DNA of 64,000 nucleotides from Leucobacter chromiiresistens (GCF_900102345.1 NZ_FNKB01000001.1:124001-188000), one strand, 5' to 3'; counted from the first letter of the stretch, positions 53,547-62,619 are shown. Numbers and translations are program-made. Notes: a model not told the origin generated them from the letters alone.

Positions 53547-53552
53547 ATCCTA
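53547..53552 (-). promoter_or_regulatory. -10 box for the kinase-led operon
   Basis: TAGGAT on the minus strand would start a transcript near 53540, at the palindrome TCACGTGA (53537-53544), leaving an 85-nt leader. The palindrome may be a regulator site. This would be the main promoter of the kinase-to-tail-anchor gene run. Confidence 0.45.
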
Positions 53553-53597
53553 ATCGAGGGGAGGGGGTGCGAAACCCCTATCCACAGCCCCGGAATC

Positions 53598-53628
53598 GGG
53601 GTGCCGCGGGCACGTCCCGCAGCACCCC
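53598..53628. terminator. Second hairpin beyond rplA
   Basis: GGGGTGC and GCACCCC flank a GC-rich inner stem. It lies between rplA and the kinase promoter, and may back up the first terminator. Confidence 0.5.
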
Positions 53629-53635
53629 GAGAGCA

Positions 53636-53672
53636 GTGCAGCCCCCGACCGCGGAGCGGTCGGGGGCTGCAC
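53636..53672 (-). terminator. rplKA terminator
   Basis: A perfect 15-bp stem (GTGCAGCCCCCGACC with its complement) and a 7-nt loop lie 16 bases after the rplA stop. No T-run follows. Confidence 0.75.
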
Positions 53673-53687
53673 TGGATCCGGCGGGTA

Positions 53688-54377
53688 TTACAGGCCGGAG
53701 ACGTCGAGCGGAATGCCCGGGCCGAAGGTCGTCGAGACGGCGCCCTTCTGCACGTACTTGCCCTTCGCCGACGACGGCTTCAGACGCGAGATCTCGTCGA
53801 GCACCGAGTTGAGGTTGTCGGTGAGCTGCTCGGCCGAGAACGAGGCCTTGCCGACGATGAAGTGCACGTTCGAGTGCTTGTCGACGCGGAACTCGATCTT
53901 GCCGCCCTTGATCTCGGTGACGGCCTTCGCCGCATCCGGGGTCACGGTGCCGGTCTTCGGGTTCGGCATGAGGCCGCGCGGGCCGAGCACCTTGCCCAGA
54001 CGACCGACCTTGCCCATGAGCTCGGGGGTCGAGACTGCCGAATCGAAATCGGTGTAGCCCGCGGCGACCTTCTCGATCAGCTCGTCGCCGCCGACCTCGT
54101 CGGCGCCGGCTGCGATGGCCGCCTCAGCGGCAGCACCCACGGCGAACACGATGACGCGCGCGGTCTTGCCGGTGCCGTGAGGCAGGCTCACGGTGCCGCG
54201 CACCATCTGGTCGGCCTTGCGGGGGTCCACACCGAGCTTGACGGCGACCTCGACGGTCGTGTCGGTCTTGGTGGAACCGGTCTCCTTCGCCAGGGCGACT
54301 GCCTCGGCGGGAGTGTAGAACTTGTCTGCCTGAATCTTCTCGGCAGCGGCGCGGTACGCCTTCGACTTCTGTGCCAT
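53688..54377 (-). CDS. rplA: 50S ribosomal protein L1
   Basis: This 229-aa protein is full-length L1. It has [20 protein letters not shown] at the N-terminus, the rRNA-binding [19 protein letters not shown] and the [18 protein letters not shown] motif. L1 forms the mobile stalk of the large subunit that guides tRNA out of the E site, and in bacteria it often represses its own operon by binding the leader mRNA. It is 12 bp downstream of rplK. Confidence 0.97.
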   Translation of the reverse strand: MAQKSKAYRAAAEKIQADKFYTPAEAVALAKETGSTKTDTTVEVAVKLGVDPRKADQMVRGTVSLPHGTGKTARVIVFAVGAAAEAAIAAGADEVGGDELIEKVAAGYTDFDSAVSTPELMGKVGRLGKVLGPRGLMPNPKTGTVTPDAAKAVTEIKGGKIEFRVDKHSNVHFIVGKASFSAEQLTDNLNSVLDEISRLKPSSAKGKYVQKGAVSTTFGPGIPLDVSGL

Positions 54378-54389
54378 GTCCGATGCCCC

Positions 54390-54818
54390 TTACTCGACCG
54401 TGATGCCCATGGAGCGAGCGGTGCCCGCAATGATCTTCGCCGCAGCGTCGATGTCGTTCGCGTTCAGATCGGCCTGCTTCTGCTCGGCGATCTGGCGAAC
54501 CTGCTCTGCGGTGACCTTGGCGACCTTGACGGTGTGCGGAGTGCCGGAGCCCTTCTGCACGCCCGCCGCCTTCTTCAGCAGCTCGGCTGCCGGAGGGGTC
54601 TTGAGCACGAACGTGAACGAACGGTCCTCGTACACGGTGATCTCCACCGGCACGATGTTGCCGCGCTGGGATTCCGTCGCAGCGTTGTACGCCTTGCAGA
54701 ACTCCATGATGTTGACGCCGTGCTGACCGAGCGCCGGGCCCACGGGGGGCGCGGGGTTGGCTGCACCGGCCGGGATCTGAAGCTTGATCAGACCGGTAAC
54801 CTTCTTGGCCTTTGCCAT
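54390..54818 (-). CDS. rplK: 50S ribosomal protein L11
   Basis: This 142-aa protein begins [20 protein letters not shown] and has [20 protein letters not shown], the hallmark of L11, and the C-terminal rRNA-binding part [12 protein letters not shown]11 forms the GTPase-associated centre with the 23S rRNA and is needed for RelA activation. ATG 54818 follows AAGGAAAGGAAAC. The usual neighbour nusG is separated from rplK by an oxidoreductase gene. Confidence 0.97.
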   Translation of the reverse strand: MAKAKKVTGLIKLQIPAGAANPAPPVGPALGQHGVNIMEFCKAYNAATESQRGNIVPVEITVYEDRSFTFVLKTPPAAELLKKAAGVQKGSGTPHTVKVAKVTAEQVRQIAEQKQADLNANDIDAAAKIIAGTARSMGITVE

Positions 54819-54941
54819 GATTGTTTCCTTTCCTTCGAACTCGCACGGTGGTGCGAGCTCTCCCGCGAGTCCGGCCGTTCCGGATGCGGTACTCGTTCAC
54901 CTCGGCTCACGCCAGTGGCGTTCGCAGACGCAAACCAGGCA

Positions 54942-54947
54942 AGTCTA
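54942..54947 (-). promoter_or_regulatory. -10 box of rplK-rplA
   Basis: TAGACT on the minus strand would start a transcript near 54935, with a leader of about 115 nt before rplK. Such leaders often hold the L1 autoregulation site, but I could not draw one with confidence. Confidence 0.5.
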
Positions 54948-55011
54948 CCCGAGAATTCGGGATCGCGCACGTCCGACCGCCGTCCTCGCAGCGGGCCCGG
55001 TGGGGCGCGCG

Positions 55012-56586
55012 CTACGCGGTGAACTCGACGGTGTGCCAGCCGGTCGCCCCGTCGGGCGCGGGCGGCGCCTCGTCGGGGGTCTGAGTGTATCCCGAGGCAT
55101 CGGTCGCCCGCACGCGAGCGGTGTGGGGGCCGGGGGTCGCGGCCCATTCGAGCGACCACTGCACCCACGTGTCGTCGGAGATCGCCGGGGCGAGGGTCGC
55201 CTGCTGCCACTCGCCGTCGTCGACCTGCACCTCAACCCCTGCGACGCCGGTGTGCTGCGCCCAGGCGACGCCCGCAATGGCGATGGTGCTGCCCGCGACC
55301 TCCGCGCCGGAGCGCGGGGTGTCGATGCGCGAGGCGGTCTTGTTCGGCCCGCGAGCCGACCACCCGCGCGGCGTCCAGTAGCCCTCCGCGTCGGCGAACC
55401 GGGTCACCTCGAGACGGGTGACCCACTTCGTCGCCGACACGTACCCGTACAGGCCGGGCACGATGAGGCGAGCGGGGAAGCCGTGCTGCTCGGGCAGGGG
55501 CTCGCCGTTCATGCCGACGGCGAGCAGCGCGTTGCGACGCGGATCGGTGAGGGCGTCGAGCGGCGTGCCGGCCGTGAACCCGTCGGGCCCCGAGGAGAGC
55601 ACCATGTCGGCACCGCGCGCGACGCCCGCCTTGGCGAGCAGCTCCCTGACGGGGTAGCCGAGCCACGTGGCGTTGCCGATGAGGTCGCCGCCCACCGTGT
55701 TCGAGACGCACGCGATGGTGGTGATGTGCTCCTCGAGCGGCAGCGCGAGGAGCTCCTCGTACGTGAGCGTCAGGGGCCGATCGACGAGCCCGGTGATCTC
55801 GAGCGTCCACGTCGACGGGTCGATGCGCGGCACCTGCAGCGCGATGTCGATGCGGTAGAAGTCGGCGTTCGGGGTGATGAGCGGGCTGATGCCCGGCACG
55901 TCGAGCTGCGCGCCGACGGGTACCGGGGCGGCGGCCTTGGCGGGCTGCGGCAGGCGGATCGCGGCGCGCACCGCGGTGTAGGCGGCGCTGCCCGCGTTCT
56001 TGACCCGCGCGCCGACGCCGACGAGGATCGCCGCCGCCGAGGTCGAGCCCACGAAGACCAGGAAGCTGCGTCTCGCGACGCCAGCGGCTCCGACCGCTCC
56101 GGCGCCTCCCGCCCCCTCGGCCCCCGATCCTTCGGCGGCGCTCCAGGCCAGCGCGCGACGGCGGCCGACCCCGAGCACCCAGAGGCCGGCGAGCGTTCCG
56201 GCGATCGTCGGGAGCGCCCAGAGCGGGGTGGCCTCGGTGCGGGTGAGGATCGCGACCAGCGCGACCAGCGCGACCGCGGCGAGCACCGCCATGCCCGCGA
56301 ACCGGCGCACGACCTCGGCGATGCCCGCGAGCACGGCGAGGCCGAGCACCACGACGCCGAGGATGACGAAGAGGGCGATCTTGTCGGCGGTGCCGAACAG
56401 CGCGATCATGGCGTCCTTCACCCAGCTCGGTGCGAGGTCGATCGCGAGGGCGCCGACGCCGAACAGCGGCGAGGAGCCGGGTGCGACGAGCACGGCGACG
56501 AGCTCGGCGACGCCGAGCACCGCGAGCGCCGCCGCGATGCCGACCGCTGCGGCCCTCACGCGCGCGACCGCCCGACCCGAATGCAT
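55012..56586 (-). CDS. Membrane-anchored molybdopterin-dependent oxidoreductase (sulfite oxidase/YedY type)
   Basis: This 524-aa protein has about five membrane helices in the first 175 residues, then a twin-basic ARRSFLVF segment with a further hydrophobic stretch. The extracellular domain is of the sulfite-oxidase family: WTLEITGLVDRPLTLTYEEL, the molybdenum-ligand Cys in TIACVSNTVGGDLIGNATW, HGFPARLIVPGLYGYVSATK and a C-terminal Ig-like dimerisation domain (GVAWAQHTGVAGVEVQVDDG). The substrate is unknown; relatives reduce or oxidise sulfur compounds or repair methionine sulfoxide. ATG 56586 has GGTGA just upstream and is preferred to ATG 56610. It sits inside the otherwise conserved nusG-rplK order. 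Confidence 0.88.
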   Translation of the reverse strand: MHSGRAVARVRAAAVGIAAALAVLGVAELVAVLVAPGSSPLFGVGALAIDLAPSWVKDAMIALFGTADKIALFVILGVVVLGLAVLAGIAEVVRRFAGMAVLAAVALVALVAILTRTEATPLWALPTIAGTLAGLWVLGVGRRRALAWSAAEGSGAEGAGGAGAVGAAGVARRSFLVFVGSTSAAAILVGVGARVKNAGSAAYTAVRAAIRLPQPAKAAAPVPVGAQLDVPGISPLITPNADFYRIDIALQVPRIDPSTWTLEITGLVDRPLTLTYEELLALPLEEHITTIACVSNTVGGDLIGNATWLGYPVRELLAKAGVARGADMVLSSGPDGFTAGTPLDALTDPRRNALLAVGMNGEPLPEQHGFPARLIVPGLYGYVSATKWVTRLEVTRFADAEGYWTPRGWSARGPNKTASRIDTPRSGAEVAGSTIAIAGVAWAQHTGVAGVEVQVDDGEWQQATLAPAISDDTWVQWSLEWAATPGPHTARVRATDASGYTQTPDEAPPAPDGATGWHTVEFTA

Positions 56587-56616
56587 GCGGTCACCGTACC
56601 CCCCGAACATGCGAAA

Positions 56617-56636
56617 AGCCCCGCCGAAGCGGGGCT
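56617..56636 (-). terminator. nusG terminator
   Basis: AGCCCCGC-CGAA-GCGGGGCT is a perfect 8-bp stem with a 4-nt loop, 27 bases after the nusG stop, and is followed on the minus strand by TTTTCGC. This is a textbook intrinsic terminator and lies before the oxidoreductase gene, so the latter is probably transcribed separately. Confidence 0.85.
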
Positions 56637-56662
56637 CTTCTGCACTGCAGCGCGCGCGGCGC

Positions 56663-57475
56663 TCAGACCATCTTGGTGACCTGGTCGAAGCTGAGCTCGA
56701 CCGGGGTCTCGCGCTCGAAGAGCGACACGAGCACCGTGAGCTTGCCCGACGCCGGGTTGATCTCGCTGATCGTGCCCGGGAGCCCCTCGAACGAGCCCGA
56801 CTTGATGGTGATGGTCTCGCCGACCTCGAAGTCGATCTCGACGTTGCCCTGCGCGGCGGCGTTGGCGGCGGCCTTGCCCTTCGCCGTGGCGGCCGGCTCG
56901 AGCTCGACCGTGCTCTTCAGCATCTCGAACGCCTCGTTGATGCGCAGCGGGACCGGGTTGTGCGCGTTGCCGACGAAGCCGGTGACGCCCGGGGTGTGGC
57001 GCACAACGGACCAGGTGGTCTCGTTGAGGTGCATGCGGACGAGCACGTAGCCGGGGATGCGCACGCGCGTCACCATCTTGCGCTGGCCGTTCTTGACCTC
57101 CATGACCTCTTCCATGGGCACCTGGATCTCGAAGATGTCGTCGACCGCGCCCATCGTCTCGCGACGGTTCCAGAGGTTCGACTTCACCTTGCGCTCGTAG
57201 CCCGCGTACGTGTGGATCACGAACCACTTGCCCGGGCGGCGGCGGAGGTCCTTCTTGAAGGCCTTGTAGGGATCGACCGCGGCTTCGCCGTCCTCGCCGG
57301 TCTCCTCCTCGGATTCCTCGTCGACGATGGCGGCCGCGGCCGCCTCGGCCTCTTCGGCGCTGTCGATATCGAGCGCATCCTCCACCGCGGCGTCCACATC
57401 GGGGTCCGTCGACTGCACCAGTGCGTCGAGTGCCGCGTCGAGGTCTGCCTCGGGGGTGTTGTTCTCGCTCGTCAT
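56663..57475 (-). CDS. nusG: Transcription antitermination/termination factor NusG
   Basis: This 270-aa protein has the NGN domain ([39 protein letters not shown]) and the C-terminal KOW domain ([35 protein letters not shown]). An acidic N-terminal extension of about 85 residues (rich in Asp, Glu and Ala) is typical of actinobacteria. NusG links RNA polymerase to Rho or to the ribosome. It is 46 bp downstream of secE. Confidence 0.97.
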   Translation of the reverse strand: MTSENNTPEADLDAALDALVQSTDPDVDAAVEDALDIDSAEEAEAAAAAIVDEESEEETGEDGEAAVDPYKAFKKDLRRRPGKWFVIHTYAGYERKVKSNLWNRRETMGAVDDIFEIQVPMEEVMEVKNGQRKMVTRVRIPGYVLVRMHLNETTWSVVRHTPGVTGFVGNAHNPVPLRINEAFEMLKSTVELEPAATAKGKAAANAAAQGNVEIDFEVGETITIKSGSFEGLPGTISEINPASGKLTVLVSLFERETPVELSFDQVTKMV

Positions 57476-57521
57476 CTCTACTTGCTTTCCTTGCTCTGCG
57501 GTCGGTTCGTTCGTCGGCCGA

Positions 57522-57800
57522 TCAGCCGAGCGTCGTTCCGAATAGGAAGACCGTCACGAATCCGAACGCCTGATCGAGTAGCCACACCAGCGCCATCATG
57601 ATCAACACGAAGGCGATCACCACGAGGGTGAAGTTGATGAGCTCCTTGCGGGTCGGGGTGACGACCTTCTTCAGCTCTGCGATGACCTGCTGGATGAAGA
57701 GGACGATGCGGCTGAACCAGTTGCGCTTCGCGGCGCGATCGGCCTTGGCGCGCTCGACGAGGCCGCCGCTCTCCTCAACTTCGGTGCTGCTCACTGGCAT
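57522..57800 (-). CDS. secE: Preprotein translocase subunit SecE
   Basis: This 92-aa protein is a single-helix SecE. A charged amphipathic segment ([20 protein letters not shown]) and the conserved [15 protein letters not shown] precede the membrane helix ([18 protein letters not shown]). It is an essential part of the SecYEG channel. ATG 57800 gives the usual size; a longer reading runs into the tRNA. It lies 45 bp downstream of tRNA-Trp, as in many actinobacteria. Confidence 0.95.
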   Translation of the reverse strand: MPVSSTEVEESGGLVERAKADRAAKRNWFSRIVLFIQQVIAELKKVVTPTRKELINFTLVVIAFVLIMMALVWLLDQAFGFVTVFLFGTTLG

Positions 57801-57845
57801 GTCCTTTCCGTTGCCCCCGTTCGGCGCTCTCGCGCCGAACGGGTG

Positions 57846-57921
57846 TGGCAGGGCAGACAGGACTCGAACCTGCAACCTGCGGTTTTGGAGACCGCTGCGC
57901 TACCAATTGCGCCACTGCCCT
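57846..57921 (-). tRNA. trpT: tRNA-Trp (anticodon CCA)
   Basis: The minus strand folds as a full tRNA. The acceptor stem AGGGCAG pairs with CTGCCCT; a D-arm follows (GCGCAATTGGTAGCGC); the anticodon arm has loop CTCCAAA with anticodon CCA; and the T-arm contains GGTTCGAGTCC. The 3' CCA is encoded (57848-57846). It is the first gene of the tRNA-secE-nusG unit. Confidence 0.97.
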
Positions 57922-57955
57922 ATGGAGTTCTCGGCCGGAAGATCCGTGGCCGCCA

Positions 57956-57982
57956 GGCATAGGAAATTCTGGCAGAAGTCAA
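57956..57982 (-). promoter_or_regulatory. Promoter of the tRNA-Trp-secE-nusG unit
   Basis: On the minus strand TTGACT (57982-57977) is followed after 15-16 bases by TATGCC/ATGCCT. The -35 box is good and the -10 weak. The start would be about 30 bases before the tRNA. Confidence 0.5.
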
Positions 57983-58128
57983 CTACCGAGAGACACTCTA
58001 CGTGATCCGCACGCCCGTGTCGAACCGAGCGCCGACCGCCCGGGCGCGTCGCTGCAGCGGCAAGCCCCGTTCCCCGCCGCGACTCGCGCATCGCGCGAGA
58101 CCGCCCGCCACGGCCTGCCGGCCCGGGA

Positions 58129-58134
58129 TAGGAT
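58129..58134 (+). promoter_or_regulatory. Leaderless -10 box of the aminotransferase gene
   Basis: TAGGAT ends six bases before GTG 58141 and no ribosome site is present, so the transcript should begin at the start codon. Confidence 0.6.
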
Positions 58135-58140
58135 CGGAGC

Positions 58141-59343
58141 GTGAGCCACATCTCCCGTTTATCAAAGAAGATCTCCGCAATCGCCGAGTCGGCGACGCTC
58201 AAGGTCGACGCGAAGGCGAAAGCCCTGCAGGCCGAGGGCCGTCCGGTCATCAGCTACGCGGCAGGCGAGCCCGATTTCTCGACCCCGGAGCACATCGTCG
58301 CGGCCGCTCGCAGCGCGCTCGACGACCCGAAGAACTTCCGCTATACGGCGGCCGCCGGCCTGCCCGACCTGAAGCGCGCGATCGCCGACAAGACCGCTCG
58401 CGATTCGGGCTGGGCCGTCGACCCGTCGCAGGTCGTCGTGACCAACGGCGGCAAGCAGGCCGTCTACCAGGCGTTCCAGGTGCTGCTCGATCCGGGTGAC
58501 GAGGTGCTCCTGCCCGCGCCGTACTGGACGACGTACCCCGAGGCGATCCAGCTCGCCGACGGCGTGCCCGTCGAGGTGTTCGCCGGCGCCGAGCAGCACT
58601 ACAAGGTGACCGTCGATCAGCTCGAGGCCGCGCGCACCGAGCGCACGAAGGTGCTGCTCTTCGTGTCGCCCTCCAACCCGACCGGCGCCGTCTACTCCCC
58701 CGAGGAGACCCGCGCCATCGGCGAGTGGGCCGAATCGCACGGCCTCTGGATCATCGCCGACGAGATCTACCAGAACCTGACCTACGACGGCGTGCGCGCC
58801 GTCTCCATCGTCGAGGCCGTTCCCGCACTGCAGGAGCGCACCATCCTCGTCAACGGCGTCGCGAAGACGTACGCCATGACCGGCTGGCGGCTCGGCTGGA
58901 TGGTGGCGCCCGCCGACATCGTCAAGGGCGCGTCGAACCTGCAGTCGCACCTCACCTCCAACGTCAACAACATCGCCCAGCGAGCCGCCATCGCCGCGCT
59001 CACCGGGCCGCAGGAGCCCATCGAGGAGATGCGCCAGGCGTTCGACCGCCGCCGCAAGCTCATCGTCGCCGAGCTCAACCGGGTGCCGGGCTTCGCCTGC
59101 CCGACCCCCGAGGGCGCGTTCTACGCCTACGTCGACGTCACCGCCGCACTCGGCAAGACGTATCGCGGGGTCACCCCGGAGACGTCGCTCGAACTCGCCG
59201 ACCTCATCCTCTCGGAGGCCGAGGTCGCAGCGGTTCCCGGCGAAGCCTTCGGGCCGAGCGGATACCTGCGCTTCAGCTACGCCCTGGGCGACGAGGCGCT
59301 GGTCGAGGGCGTGCGCCGCATTCAGGCGCTGCTCGGCGAGTAG
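58141..59343 (+). CDS. Class I pyridoxal-phosphate aminotransferase (aspartate aminotransferase-like)
   Basis: This 400-aa enzyme is a fold-type I aminotransferase. It has the substrate-binding [24 protein letters not shown] (PLP-ring Asn), [10 protein letters not shown] (Asp that binds the pyridine nitrogen) and the PLP Lys242 in [15 protein letters not shown]. The C-terminal [10 protein letters not shown] holds the carboxylate-binding Arg. It is most like subgroup I-gamma aspartate or prephenate aminotransferases; the exact amino acid is not certain. It is divergent from tRNA-Trp, and its GTG start appears leaderless. Confidence 0.92.
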   Translation: MSHISRLSKKISAIAESATLKVDAKAKALQAEGRPVISYAAGEPDFSTPEHIVAAARSALDDPKNFRYTAAAGLPDLKRAIADKTARDSGWAVDPSQVVVTNGGKQAVYQAFQVLLDPGDEVLLPAPYWTTYPEAIQLADGVPVEVFAGAEQHYKVTVDQLEAARTERTKVLLFVSPSNPTGAVYSPEETRAIGEWAESHGLWIIADEIYQNLTYDGVRAVSIVEAVPALQERTILVNGVAKTYAMTGWRLGWMVAPADIVKGASNLQSHLTSNVNNIAQRAAIAALTGPQEPIEEMRQAFDRRRKLIVAELNRVPGFACPTPEGAFYAYVDVTAALGKTYRGVTPETSLELADLILSEAEVAAVPGEAFGPSGYLRFSYALGDEALVEGVRRIQALLGE

Positions 59344-59356
59344 TCGGCCGCCGGCG

Positions 59357-59396
59357 AGCGGGCGGTGCGGGATCACGGGATCCTGCACCGCCCGCT
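59357..59396 (+). terminator. Aminotransferase terminator
   Basis: An 18-bp stem with one G-T wobble and a 4-nt loop (AGCGGGCGGTGC pairing with GCACCGCCCGCT, plus an inner GGATC/GATCC) lies 14 bases after the stop. Confidence 0.8.
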
Positions 59397-59442
59397 GTCG
59401 TCTGCCGCGGCTCCCCGCGCTTATGCGACCCGCTTCGTCGTG

Positions 59443-59448
59443 TAGACT
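59443..59448 (+). promoter_or_regulatory. -10 box for the gene at 59507
   Basis: TAGACT (in GTAGACTAT) lies about 60 bases before ATG 59507. A possible weak -35, TTATGC, is at 59421-59426. Confidence 0.45.
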
Positions 59449-59506
59449 ATCGGTCACCAGTCGGGCGGGGTGGGCCCAGCAGCACCGAGAGCGAAGCAGG
59501 CAGCGC

Positions 59507-60010
59507 ATGACGCGAGCAGACACCACCACCCCGGCACGCAGGCGGACGAGCAGCGCACGGAGGCGCCGGCGCCGAACCATCGCGATCGCCGCCGTCTTCG
59601 TCATCGTCACGGGGTGGCTGTACTTGGCGCCGCCGCTCATCTCGTACGCAGGGGCACCGGCGAGCTGCCGCCCGTTGGCCGCGGGGCTGCTGCAGGGCGG
59701 CACACTCATCGGAGGCCTGCCAAGCTATGCGCCCGCATACGCAGCAGTCGATCAATATCTTGACAACCGGGCGGATGAAGTGACCGACCAAGATCGATTC
59801 GAAGCAGAGCTCGGCGTTGCGGAACGCTGCAGCGTCGCTCGACTGAATCAGCACACGACCCTCGTCCTGGTGACTGGAGGCGGGATCGCCGCGCTGCTCG
59901 GACTCGTATTGCGCCGACTCGGGGTGATCAGGCTCGCGCAGCACCGGCAGTCGGCGACGCTCCAGCGCCTCGGGCAGGGCGAGAGCCCGGGCGGGGCTGG
60001 CATGGACTGA
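59507..60010 (+). CDS. Small two-helix membrane protein, unknown function
   Basis: This 167-aa protein has a very basic N-terminus (ARRRTSSARRRRRRT), a first helix (IAIAAVFVIVTGWLYLAPP), an extracellular loop of about 75 residues with two Cys (in ASCRPLA and AERCSVA) that may form a disulfide, and a second helix (LVLVTGGGIAALLGLVLRR). The tail is short and polar. It precedes the 499-aa WXG-like protein gene by 147 bp on the same strand. I do not recognise the family. The coding sequence is somewhat less GC-rich in the loop region. Confidence 0.7.
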   Translation: MTRADTTTPARRRTSSARRRRRRTIAIAAVFVIVTGWLYLAPPLISYAGAPASCRPLAAGLLQGGTLIGGLPSYAPAYAAVDQYLDNRADEVTDQDRFEAELGVAERCSVARLNQHTTLVLVTGGGIAALLGLVLRRLGVIRLAQHRQSATLQRLGQGESPGGAGMD

Positions 60011-60157
60011 GCGGCGCACCCGGCCCGGGCAGACCCGGGTTGGCGATCGTGTCGAGCATGCACTATGTTGATGATGAGTCACACCACGCGCCGAGCAGGC
60101 GAGTGGCGCGGACTCGCGAAACTGTTCAGCGCGATCGGGGGGTCGAGAGGATGACCC

Positions 60158-61657
60158 ATGACGTCGAAGGCGATCAGCGATCACGTGATCGGCGAGATCA
60201 TCGTCGCATCGATCGACGCGCGCATGCAGGAGCTCGCGGGCGCTGACCCCTTGACGAGCTTCGCCGTTCGCGGCGGCGAGTACCACCTCACCTTCGCGAA
60301 CGGCGTGGAGCGCATCGAGCGCCCCGATCCGTCCACCGGCTCGGGCGGGGGCCTCGGCACGTTCACCCCGGCGATGGACACGGGGTTCGCGGCAGCGCCC
60401 GAGCACAACATCGACTACACGGCGCAGTTCGCAGCGGTCAGAAGCACGATCAGCGAGCTGCTCGATCCCTGGCGGGAGCTGCCCGACCCCGAAGACCTCG
60501 ACCGCTCGATCGCCGCCTGTCGCGATGTGACCACCCGCCTCATCCGCGAGCACTGGACCGACGGCTCCGGAGCACATCGGGGCGCCGGAGCGGTCATCGA
60601 CAGCTCGCTGTCGGCGATCGCCGCCGACAGCGCCGACTTCACCGGGGCGACCGCGAGGAACTTCCGGAGCACGTACCTGTTCCGCATCCCGGCCGTCATC
60701 GAGAGCCACCTCGCGCTGACGCTCACTCGGGGCGGGTCGGTATTCGCGCAGCAGCAGCTGTGGGCTGCCGTGCGCACCGAACTCATCAGCGTCATCACGC
60801 TCACGACATCGGCCATGCGGGCGGTCGTGACCGATGAGGGCGACGAGCTCACGCACACGTTCGGCTTCATCGGTGTCGCCGCTCAGGCAATCAAAGCATT
60901 CGCCCCGGGAGTGGTGGGCAAAGCCATCGACTTCGTGAGCGCCAGTCTCGCGACCGTGCAGAGCACCCAGTCCGCAACCGTCACGATCGGAGCGGATACG
61001 TATGCAGCGGTGCTGAGCGAGCTGCGGTCGGCGCTCGACGCGCTCTCGGAGCATGTGCGAGCCGAGGAGACGACGATCCGCAGAACGATCGAGGCCCACA
61101 TCGACGACTCGCAGCGCGCAGGCAATCGCGCGGACTACGACCTCGACGATGTCGCGCTCGGGCCCACCGCCGCCATCGGCATGGACGCCGAATCGCTGAA
61201 TCACATCGCCGACCACACGCTGCCCGCCCTCGCGCGGGAGCTCGCCGAGATCGCCGACCTCAACGAGTCGTGCTCGACTGCATTCGCGGTGACGCGGAAC
61301 GCGGCGATCGGCCTCGGGGCGACGGGGCCCGCGGAGCACATCAAGAGCCTCGACCGCTACATACGAGACCTGCTCGACGATCTCGCGGCCGAAGTGCTCG
61401 ACGGTGCGGTGCAGCTGAATCTCGTGGTCGACGATTTCGCGGCGAACGAGGCCGAGGTGATGCGGCAGCTGAACCAGTACCTCGCCGGTCTCGAGCACAT
61501 CGTCGCCGATCGGCCGCGCGGCGACCCGCTCGATCACCCCGCGCCGAGCGGCATCGAGGCGCCGTTCGCGCCCGGGCTCGACACCGGTCGGCGCGATTCG
61601 CACCAGATCCGACTCGATCTCGACTCGCTCATGCGCGGCCCCGCGCAGCAGCCGTAG
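60158..61657 (+). CDS. Helical protein with two WXG100-like segments, possible T7SS-related protein
   Basis: This 499-aa protein has no signal peptide or membrane helix and is mostly helical. A short beta-containing start (about 1-70) leads to a first helical region with DFTGATARNFRSTYLFRIP near 165-185, where the spacing D-F-x-G-x-A-x-x-F recalls the W-x-G turn of WXG100 proteins with Trp replaced by Phe. A second helical half (about 275-460, TYAAVLSELRSALDALSEHV and AEVMRQLNQYLAGLEHIV) may be a similar hairpin. The C-terminus is polar. It could be a T7SS substrate or a structural partner of the upstream membrane protein. ATG 60158 has GAGAGGATG upstream. Assignment is tentative. Confidence 0.6.
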   Translation: MTSKAISDHVIGEIIVASIDARMQELAGADPLTSFAVRGGEYHLTFANGVERIERPDPSTGSGGGLGTFTPAMDTGFAAAPEHNIDYTAQFAAVRSTISELLDPWRELPDPEDLDRSIAACRDVTTRLIREHWTDGSGAHRGAGAVIDSSLSAIAADSADFTGATARNFRSTYLFRIPAVIESHLALTLTRGGSVFAQQQLWAAVRTELISVITLTTSAMRAVVTDEGDELTHTFGFIGVAAQAIKAFAPGVVGKAIDFVSASLATVQSTQSATVTIGADTYAAVLSELRSALDALSEHVRAEETTIRRTIEAHIDDSQRAGNRADYDLDDVALGPTAAIGMDAESLNHIADHTLPALARELAEIADLNESCSTAFAVTRNAAIGLGATGPAEHIKSLDRYIRDLLDDLAAEVLDGAVQLNLVVDDFAANEAEVMRQLNQYLAGLEHIVADRPRGDPLDHPAPSGIEAPFAPGLDTGRRDSHQIRLDLDSLMRGPAQQP

Positions 61658-61693
61658 GCGCGGCGCCCTCCGCGCATCGCCCCGCCACGACGC

Positions 61694-62575
61694 CTACCCG
61701 TACCGCGCGTAGCGCTCGGCGGCATCCGCGACATCGTTGTTGTAGGCGGCACTCGGGTTGTAGCCGTCGAGGGCCGCGATCCAGTGCTCCCCGATCGTGA
61801 GATCGAGCCCGGGGTCGCAGAGCAGCGCCGCCACCGACAGCGCCGCGTCATCGATCTGGTCGATCTCGACGCGGCCATCGCCGTTCCCGTCGCGGCCGAA
61901 CATCTCCCAGGTCTGCGGAATGAACTGCATCGGGCCGACCGCTCGATCCCACTCGGCGTCGCCGTCGATGGCCCCGCCGTCGGTATCGGGAGTCGCGATG
62001 AATCGAGTGCCGTCGAGCGGAACGCCGATGATGCGCGGCGTCGTCTGCCCGCTCGGCAGCAGGCGCGAGCCGTTGATGCGCCCGTGATCCGTTTCGACGC
62101 TGCCAATGCCGGCGAGCATGTTCCACCCGAGGCGGCACCCCGGCTGCTCGCTCGCGAGGGTCAGCGCGGCGCTCGCATAGGCGCTCAGCGCCCGCTTCGG
62201 AATGCCCGTGTCGGCCGCGACGCGGGCGAGCCACTCCGGATCCGCGGCGAGGGGCGCATCGGCGGAATCGGCGCCGGCCGCATCACCCGCGGCGTCGTCC
62301 GCGGCGGCGGGCGCATCGGCGGAGTCGGCTTCCGCATGCGGCTCCCCCGCGGCCTCGGGCTCCGCAGCGGGAGCAACGGGGGGCGCAACGGGCTGGGCGC
62401 CCGTCAGGAGCACCGCGACGGCGGCCGCGATCAGCACCGCGGCGAGCGCGAACCCTCCGAGTGCGTATCGAAGCGCGCGGCGCGGCGATCCCGCACTCCC
62501 CCGATCGTTCGCCCGATCGACCGCGCGCTGGCCCGTCACGGCGGGAGATCTCGGGTATCGGCGGGGTGCGGGCAT
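61694..62575 (-). CDS. Membrane-anchored lytic transglycosylase, MltB/SLT type
   Basis: This 293-aa protein has one N-terminal membrane helix (about 37-60), an Ala/Asp/Glu-rich linker and a transglycosylase domain (about 105-293). The catalytic Glu lies in GIGSVETDHGRING, followed by RAVGPMQFIPQTWEMFGRD and the calcium-loop-like DGNGDGRVEIDQIDDA (near 227-240), which also occurs in MltB/Slt35 relatives. It cleaves peptidoglycan glycan strands to anhydro-muropeptides and could open the wall for an envelope machine. It converges on the 499-aa protein gene and is divergent from the flavin oxidoreductase gene. Confidence 0.88.
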   Translation of the reverse strand: MPAPRRYPRSPAVTGQRAVDRANDRGSAGSPRRALRYALGGFALAAVLIAAAVAVLLTGAQPVAPPVAPAAEPEAAGEPHAEADSADAPAAADDAAGDAAGADSADAPLAADPEWLARVAADTGIPKRALSAYASAALTLASEQPGCRLGWNMLAGIGSVETDHGRINGSRLLPSGQTTPRIIGVPLDGTRFIATPDTDGGAIDGDAEWDRAVGPMQFIPQTWEMFGRDGNGDGRVEIDQIDDAALSVAALLCDPGLDLTIGEHWIAALDGYNPSAAYNNDVADAAERYARYG

Positions 62576-62619
62576 CGCGGTTCAGATTACCGGGAATGAA
62601 TCGTGCGCCGCCGTGTTAG

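Noticed and set aside
61860..61900. EF-hand-like loop in the transglycosylase as a novel fusion
   Set aside because: MltB/Slt35-type transglycosylases are known to carry such a calcium loop in the catalytic domain, so it is expected.
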